Source of the DNA: Flavobacterium nitrogenifigens
GTDB lineage: Bacteria; Bacteroidota; Bacteroidia; Flavobacteriales; Flavobacteriaceae
NCBI RefSeq assembly: GCF_003254565.1
Contig: NZ_QJRI01000173.1
Coordinates: forward strand, 1-64,000
DNA length: 64,000 bases
Reading direction: 5' to 3'
Positions 17,354-25,474 of this stretch are shown here, piece after piece. The notes beneath the pieces were generated by a model. That model ran no database searches, was not told the DNA's origin, and worked only from the letters and a program-made list of their open reading frames with translations. Positions within the stretch are counted from its first letter, which is position 1. The number at the start of each line of letters is the position of its first letter. The translations under genes and the position numbers were made by a program.

Positions 17354-18623
17354 ATCCAATAAACCTGATCCGTATCAGGCACTTCGTTATAGAGAATTCA
17401 ACGTATTTTTATTATTGCGTTTTGCAATGGTTTTTGCCTGGTCAATGCAATTTATTGTAATCGAATGGGAAGTTTACAGCTTAACTAAAAACCCGCTTTC
17501 GCTAGGAATTATTGGTTTAATGGAAGTAATTCCTGCCGTCGGAATGGCTTTGTTTGCAGGACATATTGTAGACCAAAGAGAAAAGAAAGGATTATTGGTA
17601 AAATGTATTTTAGGATTTTCAGTAATCAGTTTTGGGCTATTTTTATTGACTTGGCCAAAAATTGTTGGCGGTTGGTCTTCAAATGTAATCTTGTATTCCA
17701 TTTATGCTTTAGTATTTTTTGGAGGAATCGTTCGTTCTTTTATGGGACCAACTATCTTCTCACTTTTATCTTTAATTATTCCTAAAAAAGTATATCCAAA
17801 TGCTGCAACTTGGAGCAGTTCGGTTTGGCAGATTGGAGCCGTTATGGGGCCTGCATTGGCGGGATTCTCAATCAACTGGATTGGCGTTCACTGGTCAATG
17901 TGTCTCGTTTTCGGATTCTCGATTCTTTCCTTAATTGCTTTATCGCAAATCAGTAAAAAACCAATCATCAATCCAAAGATTGGCGAATCTATTAAAGACA
18001 GTCTTACAGAAGGTTTAACTTTTGTATTTAAAAACAAAATTGTTCTTGGTGCATTATCACTTGATATGATCGCCGTACTTTTTGGAGGAGCCGTTGCATT
18101 ATTACCAGTTTTTGCCCAAGACATCTTAAAAGTAGGTTCTGAAGGCTTCGGAATTTTAAGAGCCGCTCCTGCCGTGGGTGCTTTTATTACAATGATTGTT
18201 TCTGCTTATGTGCCTTTATATAAAAATGCAGGAAAGAAACTTCTAATCGCCATCTTTGTTTTCGGATTGTCGATCATTTTATTTGGTCTTTCTACTTATT
18301 TCTGGCTTTCTGTTTTTGCTTTATTCCTAAGCGGGTTGGCTGATGGAATTTCAGTAGTTATCCGTCAGACGATTTTACAGCTTAAAACTCCAGATCACAT
18401 GCGCGGGCGTGTTGGTGCTGTAAATTCAATTTTTGTTGGATCTTCTAATGAATTAGGTGCTTTTGAAAGTGGTGCGACTGCCAAAATGATGGGCGCTGTA
18501 ACATCGGTTGTTTTTGGAGGAAGTGTTACACTCTTAACTGTAATTTTCACTGCATTAAAATCGCCAACATTTAGAAACTTAGATTTGAAAAGAGATATGG
18601 ATGAACATCATAAATTAGAATAG
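17340..18623 (+). CDS. MFS transporter, EntS-like
   Basis: Major facilitator with about 12 transmembrane helices, 427 residues, resembling the MFS_3/EntS group of exporters: FLLLRFAMVFAWSMQFIVIE in helix 1, GLMEVIPAVGMALFAGHIVDQREKK between helices 2 and 3, and the repeat counterpart RQTILQLKTPDHMRGRVGAVNSI in the second half. Substrate unknown; no siderophore genes are adjacent. It starts inside the end of recJ and abuts the downstream hydrolase (stop and next ATG are adjacent), so the three genes probably share a transcript. Confidence 0.85.
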   Translation: MEEIKSNKPDPYQALRYREFNVFLLLRFAMVFAWSMQFIVIEWEVYSLTKNPLSLGIIGLMEVIPAVGMALFAGHIVDQREKKGLLVKCILGFSVISFGLFLLTWPKIVGGWSSNVILYSIYALVFFGGIVRSFMGPTIFSLLSLIIPKKVYPNAATWSSSVWQIGAVMGPALAGFSINWIGVHWSMCLVFGFSILSLIALSQISKKPIINPKIGESIKDSLTEGLTFVFKNKIVLGALSLDMIAVLFGGAVALLPVFAQDILKVGSEGFGILRAAPAVGAFITMIVSAYVPLYKNAGKKLLIAIFVFGLSIILFGLSTYFWLSVFALFLSGLADGISVVIRQTILQLKTPDHMRGRVGAVNSIFVGSSNELGAFESGATAKMMGAVTSVVFGGSVTLLTVIFTALKSPTFRNLDLKRDMDEHHKLE

Positions 18624-19538
18624 ATGAAGTCATTTCTTCTTTCTTTTTTTCTCGTGTTTTCCTTTTTCGTCAAAGGGCAAAATCTTTATGTCAAAACTTA
18701 CGGAAATGAAAAGAACAAACCCATAATTTTTATTCACGGAGGACCAAGTGGCAATGCAACCTTATTTGAGGGAACAACGGCTCAAAAACTAGCCGATCAA
18801 GGCTTTTATGTTATAGCTTACGACCGAAGAGGAGAAGGAAGATCTGCAGATCCTAATGCAAAATTCACTTTTGAAGAAGCTTTTCAGGATTTGAATTCCC
18901 TTTATAAAAAATATAATTTAAAGAAAGCTATTATTCTAGGTCATAGTTTTGGCGGCTTGGTGGCGACACTTTATACAAATAAATATCCGCAAAATGTAAG
19001 CGCTTTGGTTCTCGCTGGTGCTTTATTTTCACAACAGGAAACTTACGACCATATTCTAAACACGCTGAAGAAAAAGTACAGCAACAATTCTGAACAATTA
19101 AAAAAAATCGGTATTGCTGAGAATCTAAATAAAAATTCAGCTGAATACAGAAAAGGATGTTATGACCTTGCGGGAGAAAATGACTTTTTTAAAATGCCAA
19201 ATCCAACAGCAGAATCTAAAAAACTATATGCAGATTATGAATCTGGCGAATTTTATAAAACTAACATTCGAAATAAAAATGCGCCTTTAGTTTTTTATCA
19301 AAATGAAAAACAAAATAATATTGATACACGTCCTGTTTTAAAGAAAATCAAAACTGCTGGAGTTCCTATTTATGGAATCTACGGAAAAGATGACGGTATT
19401 TTTTCATCGGCACAAATTAATTCTCTTAAAGCAATAACTGGAGAAAAACACTTCGCTTTCCTTGATAATTGCTCGCATTATTTATTTGTTGACCAACAGG
19501 CAGCATTTATTTTTAAGCTAAAAAATTGGCTGAAATAA
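18624..19538 (+). CDS. Exported alpha/beta hydrolase
   Basis: 304 residues with a Sec signal peptide (SFLLSFFLVFSFFVKG, cleavage near GQ-N) and an alpha/beta hydrolase fold: oxyanion segment IFIHGGPSGN, nucleophile elbow GHSFGG with Ser108, acid in YGKDDGIF and catalytic His in DNCSHYLF. The HGGPxGN motif is seen in proline iminopeptidase-like hydrolases, but the substrate is not determined. It begins directly after the transporter stop, so a secreted enzyme is coupled to an exporter. An intrinsic terminator follows at 19593. Confidence 0.85.
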   Translation: MKSFLLSFFLVFSFFVKGQNLYVKTYGNEKNKPIIFIHGGPSGNATLFEGTTAQKLADQGFYVIAYDRRGEGRSADPNAKFTFEEAFQDLNSLYKKYNLKKAIILGHSFGGLVATLYTNKYPQNVSALVLAGALFSQQETYDHILNTLKKKYSNNSEQLKKIGIAENLNKNSAEYRKGCYDLAGENDFFKMPNPTAESKKLYADYESGEFYKTNIRNKNAPLVFYQNEKQNNIDTRPVLKKIKTAGVPIYGIYGKDDGIFSSAQINSLKAITGEKHFAFLDNCSHYLFVDQQAAFIFKLKNWLK

Positions 19539-19592
19539 TCTTATTAAGAAATAAAATTTCGTAAAAAACAAAATCAGAAACACTTTATAAAT

Positions 19593-19634
19593 AGCTAAAA
19601 ATCAAATAGTAATATTGGTTTTTAGCTTTTTTTT
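19593..19634 (+). terminator. Terminator of the recJ-MFS-hydrolase unit
   Basis: AGCTAAAAATCAA pairs with TTGGTTTTTAGCT and runs into eight T residues, 55 bases after the hydrolase stop. Confidence 0.75.
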
Positions 19635-19671
19635 ATGCTTTTCTTAGTCAAGTATTAATACAAAGAGTATG

Positions 19672-19679
19672 TATCTTTG
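19672..19679 (+). promoter_or_regulatory. Candidate -7 box (TATCTTTG)
   Basis: TAnnTTTG match 18 bases before the ATG at 19698; the leader of this small gene would be very short. Confidence 0.5.
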
Positions 19680-19697
19680 TAGCCTAAAAAAATTGCC

Positions 19698-20054
19698 ATG
19701 AAAGACATCGAGCAGATATACCGAAACGATTTTGGAATTTCATTTTATTGGAAAGAAGGCAACGAAGTTATATCAGATAAAATTCAGTTGCTTTTTAAAC
19801 AAATGGGATTTTATTTTTCGGTTCAAGAATTAAATGAATTTCACGATTTAATTGAAGACTGCGTAACCGACCACAATGATTATGATACTCGTGGTGTTAA
19901 ACGCGCCTTCGATAAATTTTTATTGAAAACTCCCTATGTTGCTATAGATTTAGAAATATCACCGAAGGAATTAGATTCTATAAAGGACTTGGTTGATGGC
20001 TCATTATTTCGACTTCATCTTAATGAATATATTTACGGCTCTGGAATGAATTAA
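19698..20054 (+). CDS. Small hypothetical protein, paralogue 1 (Cys-poor)
   Basis: 118 residues, no signal peptide or membrane helix, probably cytoplasmic. It is a clear paralogue of the 21120-21476 product: both start with a (K/R)(D/E)IEQIY block and share ISDK(I/V)QL, GFYF(S/T)VQELN, DLIED, KFLLKTP, SIKDLV(D/E)GSLF and the ending YIYGxGMN, with identical length. Where the paralogue carries a Cys cluster this copy reads HNDYDTRGVKRAF. No function recognised. Confidence 0.75.
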   Translation: MKDIEQIYRNDFGISFYWKEGNEVISDKIQLLFKQMGFYFSVQELNEFHDLIEDCVTDHNDYDTRGVKRAFDKFLLKTPYVAIDLEISPKELDSIKDLVDGSLFRLHLNEYIYGSGMN

Positions 20055-20168
20055 AACTTCCTTGGCTTGCAAAACTTTTAAATCGTTGCATTTTATTATG
20101 TTAAAAATTGGATAAAATAGTATCCATTTTTAATCTTATTTCATTTCTTTATTCTAAAAATCAAGCAA

Positions 20169-21032
20169 ATGAAATATACCACATTTTTATTTTCTATTGT
20201 TTTTACATCTACCATTTTTGCTCAAGAATCTACTATTTCAGGTAAACTAAAAAACATACAAAACAACGAGGAACTCGATTATGTAAATATCGGTATCGCT
20301 AATAAAAATGTGGGAACTGTTTCAAATTCTAAAGGAATTTTCGTTTTAAAACTTAATGAAAAAGTAAATCCTAACGATACAATTGTCTTTTCTCATATTG
20401 GCTTTGAAATCAAAAAAATATTGGTCAATCAATTAAATTCTGACCATAATATTATTGAAATGATTCCTTCTGAAAATTCTTTGAAGGAAGTTGTGGTCTC
20501 TTTCAAAAAACCTAAACCAAAACAATTCGGCAGAAGTTCAAAAGGACTTGGCCTTATGCATTCTAATTTTTTCTATGCATTTGACAAAACAGTCGACGAT
20601 TATCTAAGCCGCGAAAGAGGAATGGAATTTAGAATCAAGAAAGACTGCAAAGTAGAGACCTTTAATTTCAACATTACCTCAAACGAATTTAAATCGGTTA
20701 AATTCAGATTGAATTTTTATAAAGTTGAAAATGGGCTTCCTTCCAAAATCTTAATTGAAAAAGACATTATTTTTGAAGTAAAAGACAACAAACTTGGATT
20801 GTTTACAGTCGATTTAAAACCTTACGATATTTATCTAGATAAAGAAATGGGAGATATTGCTGTGACAATTCAATGGATTGAAAGCATAAAAACCAATGAA
20901 AAAAGTAAATTCTTCTCTATTTCTACATCTGCATCTGTCACCGAAAATAGTTTTTACAGAGAAAAAAATATGGCAAATTGGTTTAAAAGCGGACAAAGCC
21001 TGACTTTTTACCTCAACACGATGTGCCAATAA
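20169..21032 (+). CDS. CarboxypepD_reg-like domain protein, secreted
   Basis: 287 residues with a signal peptide (FLFSIVFTSTIFAQ). Residues about 20-105 form a carboxypeptidase-regulatory-like beta-sandwich (TISGKLKNIQNNEELDYVNI, VSNSKGIFVLKLNEKV, IVFSHIGFEIKKI), the domain often found at the N-terminus of TonB-dependent receptors. No receptor barrel follows; instead there is a second beta-rich domain (about 125-287). It sits between the two small paralogues on the same strand. Role unknown; a periplasmic or outer-membrane-associated protein is likely. Confidence 0.8.
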   Translation: MKYTTFLFSIVFTSTIFAQESTISGKLKNIQNNEELDYVNIGIANKNVGTVSNSKGIFVLKLNEKVNPNDTIVFSHIGFEIKKILVNQLNSDHNIIEMIPSENSLKEVVVSFKKPKPKQFGRSSKGLGLMHSNFFYAFDKTVDDYLSRERGMEFRIKKDCKVETFNFNITSNEFKSVKFRLNFYKVENGLPSKILIEKDIIFEVKDNKLGLFTVDLKPYDIYLDKEMGDIAVTIQWIESIKTNEKSKFFSISTSASVTENSFYREKNMANWFKSGQSLTFYLNTMCQ

Positions 21033-21091
21033 AATGAAAAATTTTATTCTTTTTTATGATTTTTTTATTTAGAATTAATATAAATAATATT

Positions 21092-21099
21092 TATATTTG
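21092..21099 (+). promoter_or_regulatory. Candidate -7 box (TATATTTG)
   Basis: TAnnTTTG match 20 bases before the ATG at 21120, a position equivalent to the box in front of the first paralogue. Confidence 0.5.
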
Positions 21100-21119
21100 T
21101 TGAAATAAAAGGATTTACG

Positions 21120-21476
21120 ATGAGAGAAATTGAACAAATATATCACAATAACTTTGGAATTGCTTTTTACTGGAAAGATCACAACACTACAATTTCAGAT
21201 AAAGTACAATTGGTTTTTAAAGAAACTGGTTTTTATTTTACCGTTCAGGAATTAAATCATTTTTGCGATTTGATTGAAGATAGCATGATAGAAAATGCTT
21301 GTTGTGAAGCATGCGAAATGAAATATTCCTGCCATAAATTTTTATTGAAAACACCTTGCAATTCTATAGACCTAGCTGTAAATATGACTGAATTAAAATC
21401 TATTAAAGATTTGGTCGAAGGTTCTTTATTTAAAATTGAACTGGATGAATATATTTATGGAGTTGGCATGAATTAA
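21120..21476 (+). CDS. Small hypothetical protein, paralogue 2 (Cys-rich)
   Basis: 118 residues, soluble, a paralogue of the 19698-20054 product. It differs by carrying six cysteines, four of them clustered in ACCEACEMKYSCHKF (residues about 60-73), plus Cys49 and Cys80. Such a cluster could bind a metal or an iron-sulfur centre or act as a thiol switch, but no family is recognised. It has its own -7 box and is followed by the multiheme cytochrome gene on the same strand. Confidence 0.75.
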   Translation: MREIEQIYHNNFGIAFYWKDHNTTISDKVQLVFKETGFYFTVQELNHFCDLIEDSMIENACCEACEMKYSCHKFLLKTPCNSIDLAVNMTELKSIKDLVEGSLFKIELDEYIYGVGMN

Positions 21477-21559
21477 GAAATATTCCAAATATTTTAACAG
21501 CATTCTTTCATTATTGAAATATATTTTGATTCAACTCAAAAAAAAGTATATTTACAGCA

Positions 21560-22771
21560 ATGAAAAAAGCTGTATTTCTACTTACTACTATTCTTGCGAC
21601 AATTTTCATTGTCGGATGCAACAATAAATCTGAAGAATATATTGATCCGCGCGGAACTGATTATGCAGGTTCTGAAAGCTGTGTGCAATGTCATAAAGTG
21701 CAATCTGAAATGGCATTAAAAAGTTCGCATTTTAAGGCGACTGCTCCAGCAATTTTAGGAAATGTTTCTGGCGATTTCGATTCTAAAAACCATACTTTCA
21801 TTTATGATAAAGAGACCAAATTGGTCATGGAAAAACATGGAGACAGCTTGTATCAAGTTGTTTATAAAAACAACAAGGAAGTTTCAAAGTATAAATTTGA
21901 AATTGTTTTTGGAACCAAACATGCTCAAACCTCTGTTTATTGGAAAAACAACAATACTTACGAACTTCCGGTTTCTTTTTATCATTCTATAAACAATTGG
22001 GCAACAAGTCCAGGCTTTCCTGCCGACAAGCCCTATTTTGGCCGTATGGTAGTAAAAGATTGCTATGCCTGTCATAGTTCTAACATTAGTTCCCGAACGG
22101 TTGATCAGAGCTCTGCAGAAAAAAATTTCATGTCAATGGACATTGAAGATGTAATTAATAAAAAAACTATTGTTTACGGAATTGATTGCGAACGTTGCCA
22201 CGGTCCTGCTAAAAGACATGTTGAGTTCCATCTTAAAAATCCAAACGTAAAAGTTGCCAATAGCATCACGAGTTTTAAAGCCTTAAACAGACAACAGAAG
22301 TTAGACGCTTGCGCTTTATGCCATGCAGGAAATGATGGCATGAAATTAAAATCCCGTTTTGAGTATAAACCTGGAGATAATTTATCAGAATTCTTTCGTG
22401 AAACGAGAAGCATTACCGATACGGCGAAATTTGATGTTCATGGCAATCAGTATCGATTGATGGCACAAAGTAAATGTTTTATAAAAAGCGATAAAATGGA
22501 TTGCATTACCTGCCATAATCCTCATGAAAATGCTTCTAAAAACATGGTTTCGTATTCTAAGATCTGTATGAGCTGCCATCAAGGCTTAAAGCACAAAGAA
22601 ACCACTTTAAAAACAATGTCTGAGAAGTTATTGGCCAGCAATTGTGTAGAATGCCATATGCCGAAAAAAGCATCTGGAGCAATTAAATTTCAGCTTTCAA
22701 ACAGCAAACAACTTTCTGAATATATTCTGCGAACGCATAAAATCGGAATTTACCCAACGAACACAAAATAA
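21560..22771 (+). CDS. Seven-heme c-type cytochrome lipoprotein
   Basis: 403 residues. A type II signal peptide (LLTTILATIFIVGC, lipobox Cys20) anchors it in the envelope. Seven CXXCH heme-binding motifs are visible in order: CVQCH, CYACH, CERCH, CALCH, CITCH, CMSCH, CVECH, with the spacing of the cytochrome c554/multiheme family. It should carry electrons in the periplasm or at the outer membrane. No oxidase, reductase or porin gene is adjacent, so its partner is unknown. Confidence 0.88.
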   Translation: MKKAVFLLTTILATIFIVGCNNKSEEYIDPRGTDYAGSESCVQCHKVQSEMALKSSHFKATAPAILGNVSGDFDSKNHTFIYDKETKLVMEKHGDSLYQVVYKNNKEVSKYKFEIVFGTKHAQTSVYWKNNNTYELPVSFYHSINNWATSPGFPADKPYFGRMVVKDCYACHSSNISSRTVDQSSAEKNFMSMDIEDVINKKTIVYGIDCERCHGPAKRHVEFHLKNPNVKVANSITSFKALNRQQKLDACALCHAGNDGMKLKSRFEYKPGDNLSEFFRETRSITDTAKFDVHGNQYRLMAQSKCFIKSDKMDCITCHNPHENASKNMVSYSKICMSCHQGLKHKETTLKTMSEKLLASNCVECHMPKKASGAIKFQLSNSKQLSEYILRTHKIGIYPTNTK

Positions 22772-22824
22772 AAATTTTGTTTTATTTTTTTTGACAAGGG
22801 ACTTTGAATTAAGTTCAATAATAA

Positions 22825-22862
22825 TACTTGCCCTTTTCAACTTTCGACTTTTGACTTTCGCC
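22825..22862. repeat. CTTTCGA-type short tandem repeat
   Basis: CAACTTTCGACTTTTGACTTTCG consists of three imperfect ACTTT(C/T)G units, between the cytochrome and lpxH stops. The same word family, with its complement, fills the sdhA-sdhB spacer at 60420-60508. Confidence 0.5.
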
Positions 22863-22866
22863 TAAA

Positions 22867-23610
22867 CTACTTTTCGAATTTTTTAAGCTCGAATTTTTCA
22901 CCGTCGAAAACACCGTAAGTAAAATAACCGATCCAGTCGCCAAGATTTACATATTCTGAGTTCTCTCCAACGGGAATAATCATAGGTAAATGGCGGTGAC
23001 CGAAAATGAAATAATTGTAATGTTTGGTTTCTAGTTTTCGTTTGGCATATAAAACAAGCCATTCGTTTTCTTCCCCTAAAAACTTCACATCTTCGTCACC
23101 AGAAATCAGTTTATTTTTTACTGATAAATATTGAGCCAAACTTACACCAACATCTGGATGCAACCATCGGAAAAGCCATTTTGAAAACGGATTTGTAAAT
23201 ACCTTTTTCATTCTTTTATAGCCTTTATCGCCAGGCCCTTTTCCGTCTCCATGACCAATTAGGAACGTTTTTCCGTTAAAAGTAAATTCTTTATTATCGT
23301 GATAAACTGGAATATTCAATTCGGTTTCAAAATAATCATTCATCCACAAATCATGATTTCCAACAAAAAAATAAACTGGGATTCCGCTGTCGCGAATTTC
23401 GGCCAGCTTACCTAAAATCCGAACAAAACCTTTCGGAACAACCGTTTTATATTCAAACCAAAAATCAAATAAATCTCCCAATAAAAAAATTGCTTCGGCA
23501 TCTTCCTTTACCTCATCAAGCCACGCCACGAATTTCTTTTCGCGCGGTAAACTCAATTCTGGACTTGGCGCACCAAAATGCTGATCTGAAGCAAAATATA
23601 TTTTTTTCAT
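22867..23610 (-). CDS. lpxH: UDP-2,3-diacylglucosamine diphosphatase
   Basis: Peripheral membrane calcineurin-like phosphoesterase of lipid A synthesis, cleaving UDP-2,3-diacylglucosamine to lipid X, 247 residues. Metal motifs: ASDQHFG (DxH), GDLFDFWFEY, GNHDLW, LIGHGDG and FGHRHLP. The DFWFEY segment after the second motif is typical of LpxH. The product probably acts at the inner face of the inner membrane. It is followed in the window by lpxR-type and transglycosylase genes elsewhere, not by other lpx genes. Confidence 0.88.
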   Translation of the reverse strand: MKKIYFASDQHFGAPSPELSLPREKKFVAWLDEVKEDAEAIFLLGDLFDFWFEYKTVVPKGFVRILGKLAEIRDSGIPVYFFVGNHDLWMNDYFETELNIPVYHDNKEFTFNGKTFLIGHGDGKGPGDKGYKRMKKVFTNPFSKWLFRWLHPDVGVSLAQYLSVKNKLISGDEDVKFLGEENEWLVLYAKRKLETKHYNYFIFGHRHLPMIIPVGENSEYVNLGDWIGYFTYGVFDGEKFELKKFEK

Positions 23611-23617
23611 TTAGAGT

Positions 23618-23702
23618 TTTAGATTACTAGACTTCTTTGAACTTTAGACTTTTGTCTCTCTGAGCGAAGTCGAAGAGTTTGGGAATTTGGAATTTAAAAA
23701 AA
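23618..23702. repeat. Repeat-rich spacer between lpxH and queD
   Basis: Degenerate words such as TTTTAGATTACTAGACTTC and AACTTTAGACTTTTGTC, followed by AGCGAAGTCGAAGAG; no coding signal. It belongs to the same style of short-word spacers as those at 22825 and 60420. Confidence 0.4.
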
Positions 23703-23710
23703 AAGGAATT

Positions 23711-24163
23711 TTAGATATTGTCGCTTGCATACCATTCTGCAAAAGACGATTCTGTTTCCTGAAGTTTTAGTGAGAAAAGAATAATTCCTTCTGGTAGACG
23801 GCTTTTAATTCTTTCAGCAAAATCAACCACCATATTTTCGCTTGTTGGCTGATAATCGACCAAAATCACATGATGACCGCGATTTTTCAATTCATTTGCC
23901 AATTCGATATGCGGTGTGGTCTGATTAAAAACCGTAGCATGATCAAATTGATCGACGATTTCTTCTTTTACAATTTTCTTTAGATCAGAAAAGTCAATCA
24001 CCATTCCGAACTTTACATTCGATCGGTCAGTAATTGGCGAACCAATAACTGTTACCGATAATTTATAACTGTGTCCGTGAACGTTCTTGCATTTTCCGTC
24101 GTAACCGTACAAAGCGTGACCGGTTTCGAAACTAAATTGTTTTGTAATTCTGATATTACTCAT
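23711..24163 (-). CDS. queD: 6-pyruvoyl-tetrahydropterin synthase/QueD-family enzyme
   Basis: 150 residues, T-fold enzyme that most likely makes 6-carboxy-tetrahydropterin from dihydroneopterin triphosphate for queuosine/preQ0. Zinc ligands are the His of FETGHALYGYDGKC and the VHGHSYKL pair; the catalytic Cys is in GKCKNVHGH, with QFDHATVFN and PTSENMVVDFAERI following. A role in tetrahydrobiopterin synthesis cannot be excluded, because no other que genes are nearby. Gene and lpxH lie on the same strand, 100 bases apart. Confidence 0.82.
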   Translation of the reverse strand: MSNIRITKQFSFETGHALYGYDGKCKNVHGHSYKLSVTVIGSPITDRSNVKFGMVIDFSDLKKIVKEEIVDQFDHATVFNQTTPHIELANELKNRGHHVILVDYQPTSENMVVDFAERIKSRLPEGIILFSLKLQETESSFAEWYASDNI

Positions 24164-24196
24164 CGATTTTTAATTTTAAGCTTGCAAATTTACAAA

Positions 24197-24373
24197 TTAA
24201 TTGCCGTTTTTAGCTCTTTTTTTAGCTCTAAGATACATCCACAAAGCAATTCCGCCCAAAACTAGAAACGGAATGAAAGATCCAATGACAACACCAATTT
24301 GATAACCGCTGTCTGGAGCATCTTTAATTTTCTCTGCAATGTCAACTTTTTGCATTAACGAAATAATTGTCAT
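24197..24373 (-). CDS. Small single-helix membrane protein
   Basis: 58 residues (TTG at 24379 would add two; ATG 24373 is chosen). A polar N-terminal half (MQKVDIAEKIKDAPDSGYQI) precedes one strong transmembrane helix (VVIGSFIPFLVLGGIALWMYL) and a basic tail RAKKRAKNGN. It lies 33 bases upstream of queD on the same strand. Function unknown. Confidence 0.6.
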   Translation of the reverse strand: MTIISLMQKVDIAEKIKDAPDSGYQIGVVIGSFIPFLVLGGIALWMYLRAKKRAKNGN

Positions 24374-24465
24374 GTTCAATAATTTATATAGTGAAAATTT
24401 GATTTTAAAACCTTTTGCAAAACTATGTTCCTATTTTATCTAAAACCAATGACTTATATAATACC

Positions 24466-25230
24466 TTATTTTTTAAACTGCAGCAAAGCGTTTTTAGTGA
24501 AATCAGACAAAACAAGTTTGCCTGTAATCGCTGCACGTTCAAACAAAAGAGATTCCCATTGCTCTGTTCCTTCCCAAATAATCTTTTTCATTTCGTAAAG
24601 CGCTTCAGGATTATAAGAACTCAGTTTTTGAGCAAAACTTTCAACCTTAGTATCCAGATTTTCAGCTTCACATAAAACAGAAAAAAGACCTTTTTCAAAA
24701 GCCCAATCTGCCGATTTCCACTCGTAAGCAGCTAGAGTCATTTCAGTCATTGCTGTTTTTCCTATTTTACGAGAAACAGCTGGTTCTATTACAAAAGGAC
24801 CAATTCCGATCGCTAATTCAGATAATTTAATATCGCTTTGAGAAGTTGCAAAAACATAATCGCAAGCCGAAATAATTCCGACACCGCCTCCAACAGCCTT
24901 TCCCTGTACACGTCCGATTATAATTTTATTGCAATTTCGCATGGCATTCAGTAAATGTGCAAAACCCGAAAAGAATTCTACACCTTGTTCTTCATTTTCA
25001 ACTTTCAAAAGTTCATCAAAAGAAGCTCCCGAACAAAACGTTTTTTCTCCTTCGCTTTTTAAAATAATGACCGAAACTTCTTCATTTCTGCTTAAAGAAT
25101 TAATTTCAGCTGTAAGTCTGTTTAACAATTCACGCGGAAAAGAATTACTTGCTGGATGACCAAATTGCACAGTCGCAATCGTATTTTGAAAAGAAGTTTC
25201 TAAACTTCCGTTTGTATTTTCTAGGCTCAT
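24466..25230 (-). CDS. Enoyl-CoA hydratase/isomerase-family protein
   Basis: 254-residue crotonase-fold enzyme. The CoA/oxyanion segments KTFCSGASFDELL and GRVQGKAVGGGVGIISACDYVFA are clear, with KLSELAIGIGPFVIEPAVSRKIG providing the second half of the site. Typical members hydrate 2-enoyl-CoA in fatty acid or amino acid breakdown; the methylglutaconyl-CoA hydratase branch is possible. The usual catalytic Glu in the GP-containing helix cannot be assigned securely, so the exact reaction is open. It stands alone upstream of tRNA-Ala on the opposite strand. Confidence 0.85.
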   Translation of the reverse strand: MSLENTNGSLETSFQNTIATVQFGHPASNSFPRELLNRLTAEINSLSRNEEVSVIILKSEGEKTFCSGASFDELLKVENEEQGVEFFSGFAHLLNAMRNCNKIIIGRVQGKAVGGGVGIISACDYVFATSQSDIKLSELAIGIGPFVIEPAVSRKIGKTAMTEMTLAAYEWKSADWAFEKGLFSVLCEAENLDTKVESFAQKLSSYNPEALYEMKKIIWEGTEQWESLLFERAAITGKLVLSDFTKNALLQFKK

Positions 25231-25335
25231 AAAAATTACATTTAAAGGTAAAGTTACGCTTTTGAAAATAATTCATCCGAAACTTCTCGAAATTTGTTTT
25301 TTGAGAATTAATTGACTTTATTTGTTAACGCATTT

Positions 25336-25409
25336 GGGGGATTAGCTCATTTGGCTAGAGTACTTGCCTGGCAGGCAAGGGGTGACCGGTTCGAATCCGG
25401 TATTCTCCA
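25336..25409 (+). tRNA. tRNA-Ala(GGC)
   Basis: A full cloverleaf is drawn by eye: acceptor GGGGGAT/ATTCTCC, D arm GCTC/GAGT, anticodon arm CTTGC-CTGGCAG-GCAAG with anticodon GGC, and T arm ACCGG-TTCGAAT-CCGGT. The G3:U70 pair, the main alanine identity element, is present, as is discriminator A73. CCA is not encoded. Confidence 0.95.
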
Positions 25410-25420
25410 CTAAAAACATA

Positions 25421-25456
25421 AAACCCTTGTAAATTTTTATTTTACAAGGGTTTTTA
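25421..25456 (+). terminator. Terminator of tRNA-Ala
   Basis: AAACCCTTGTAAA and TTTACAAGGGTTT form a perfect hairpin followed by TTT, 12 bases after the tRNA. Confidence 0.85.
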
Positions 25457-25474
25457 TATGATTAAAAATCAATC

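Noticed and set aside
24071..24265. 64-codon plus-strand frame opposite queD
   Set aside because: Antisense frame with no signal peptide, domain or promoter.
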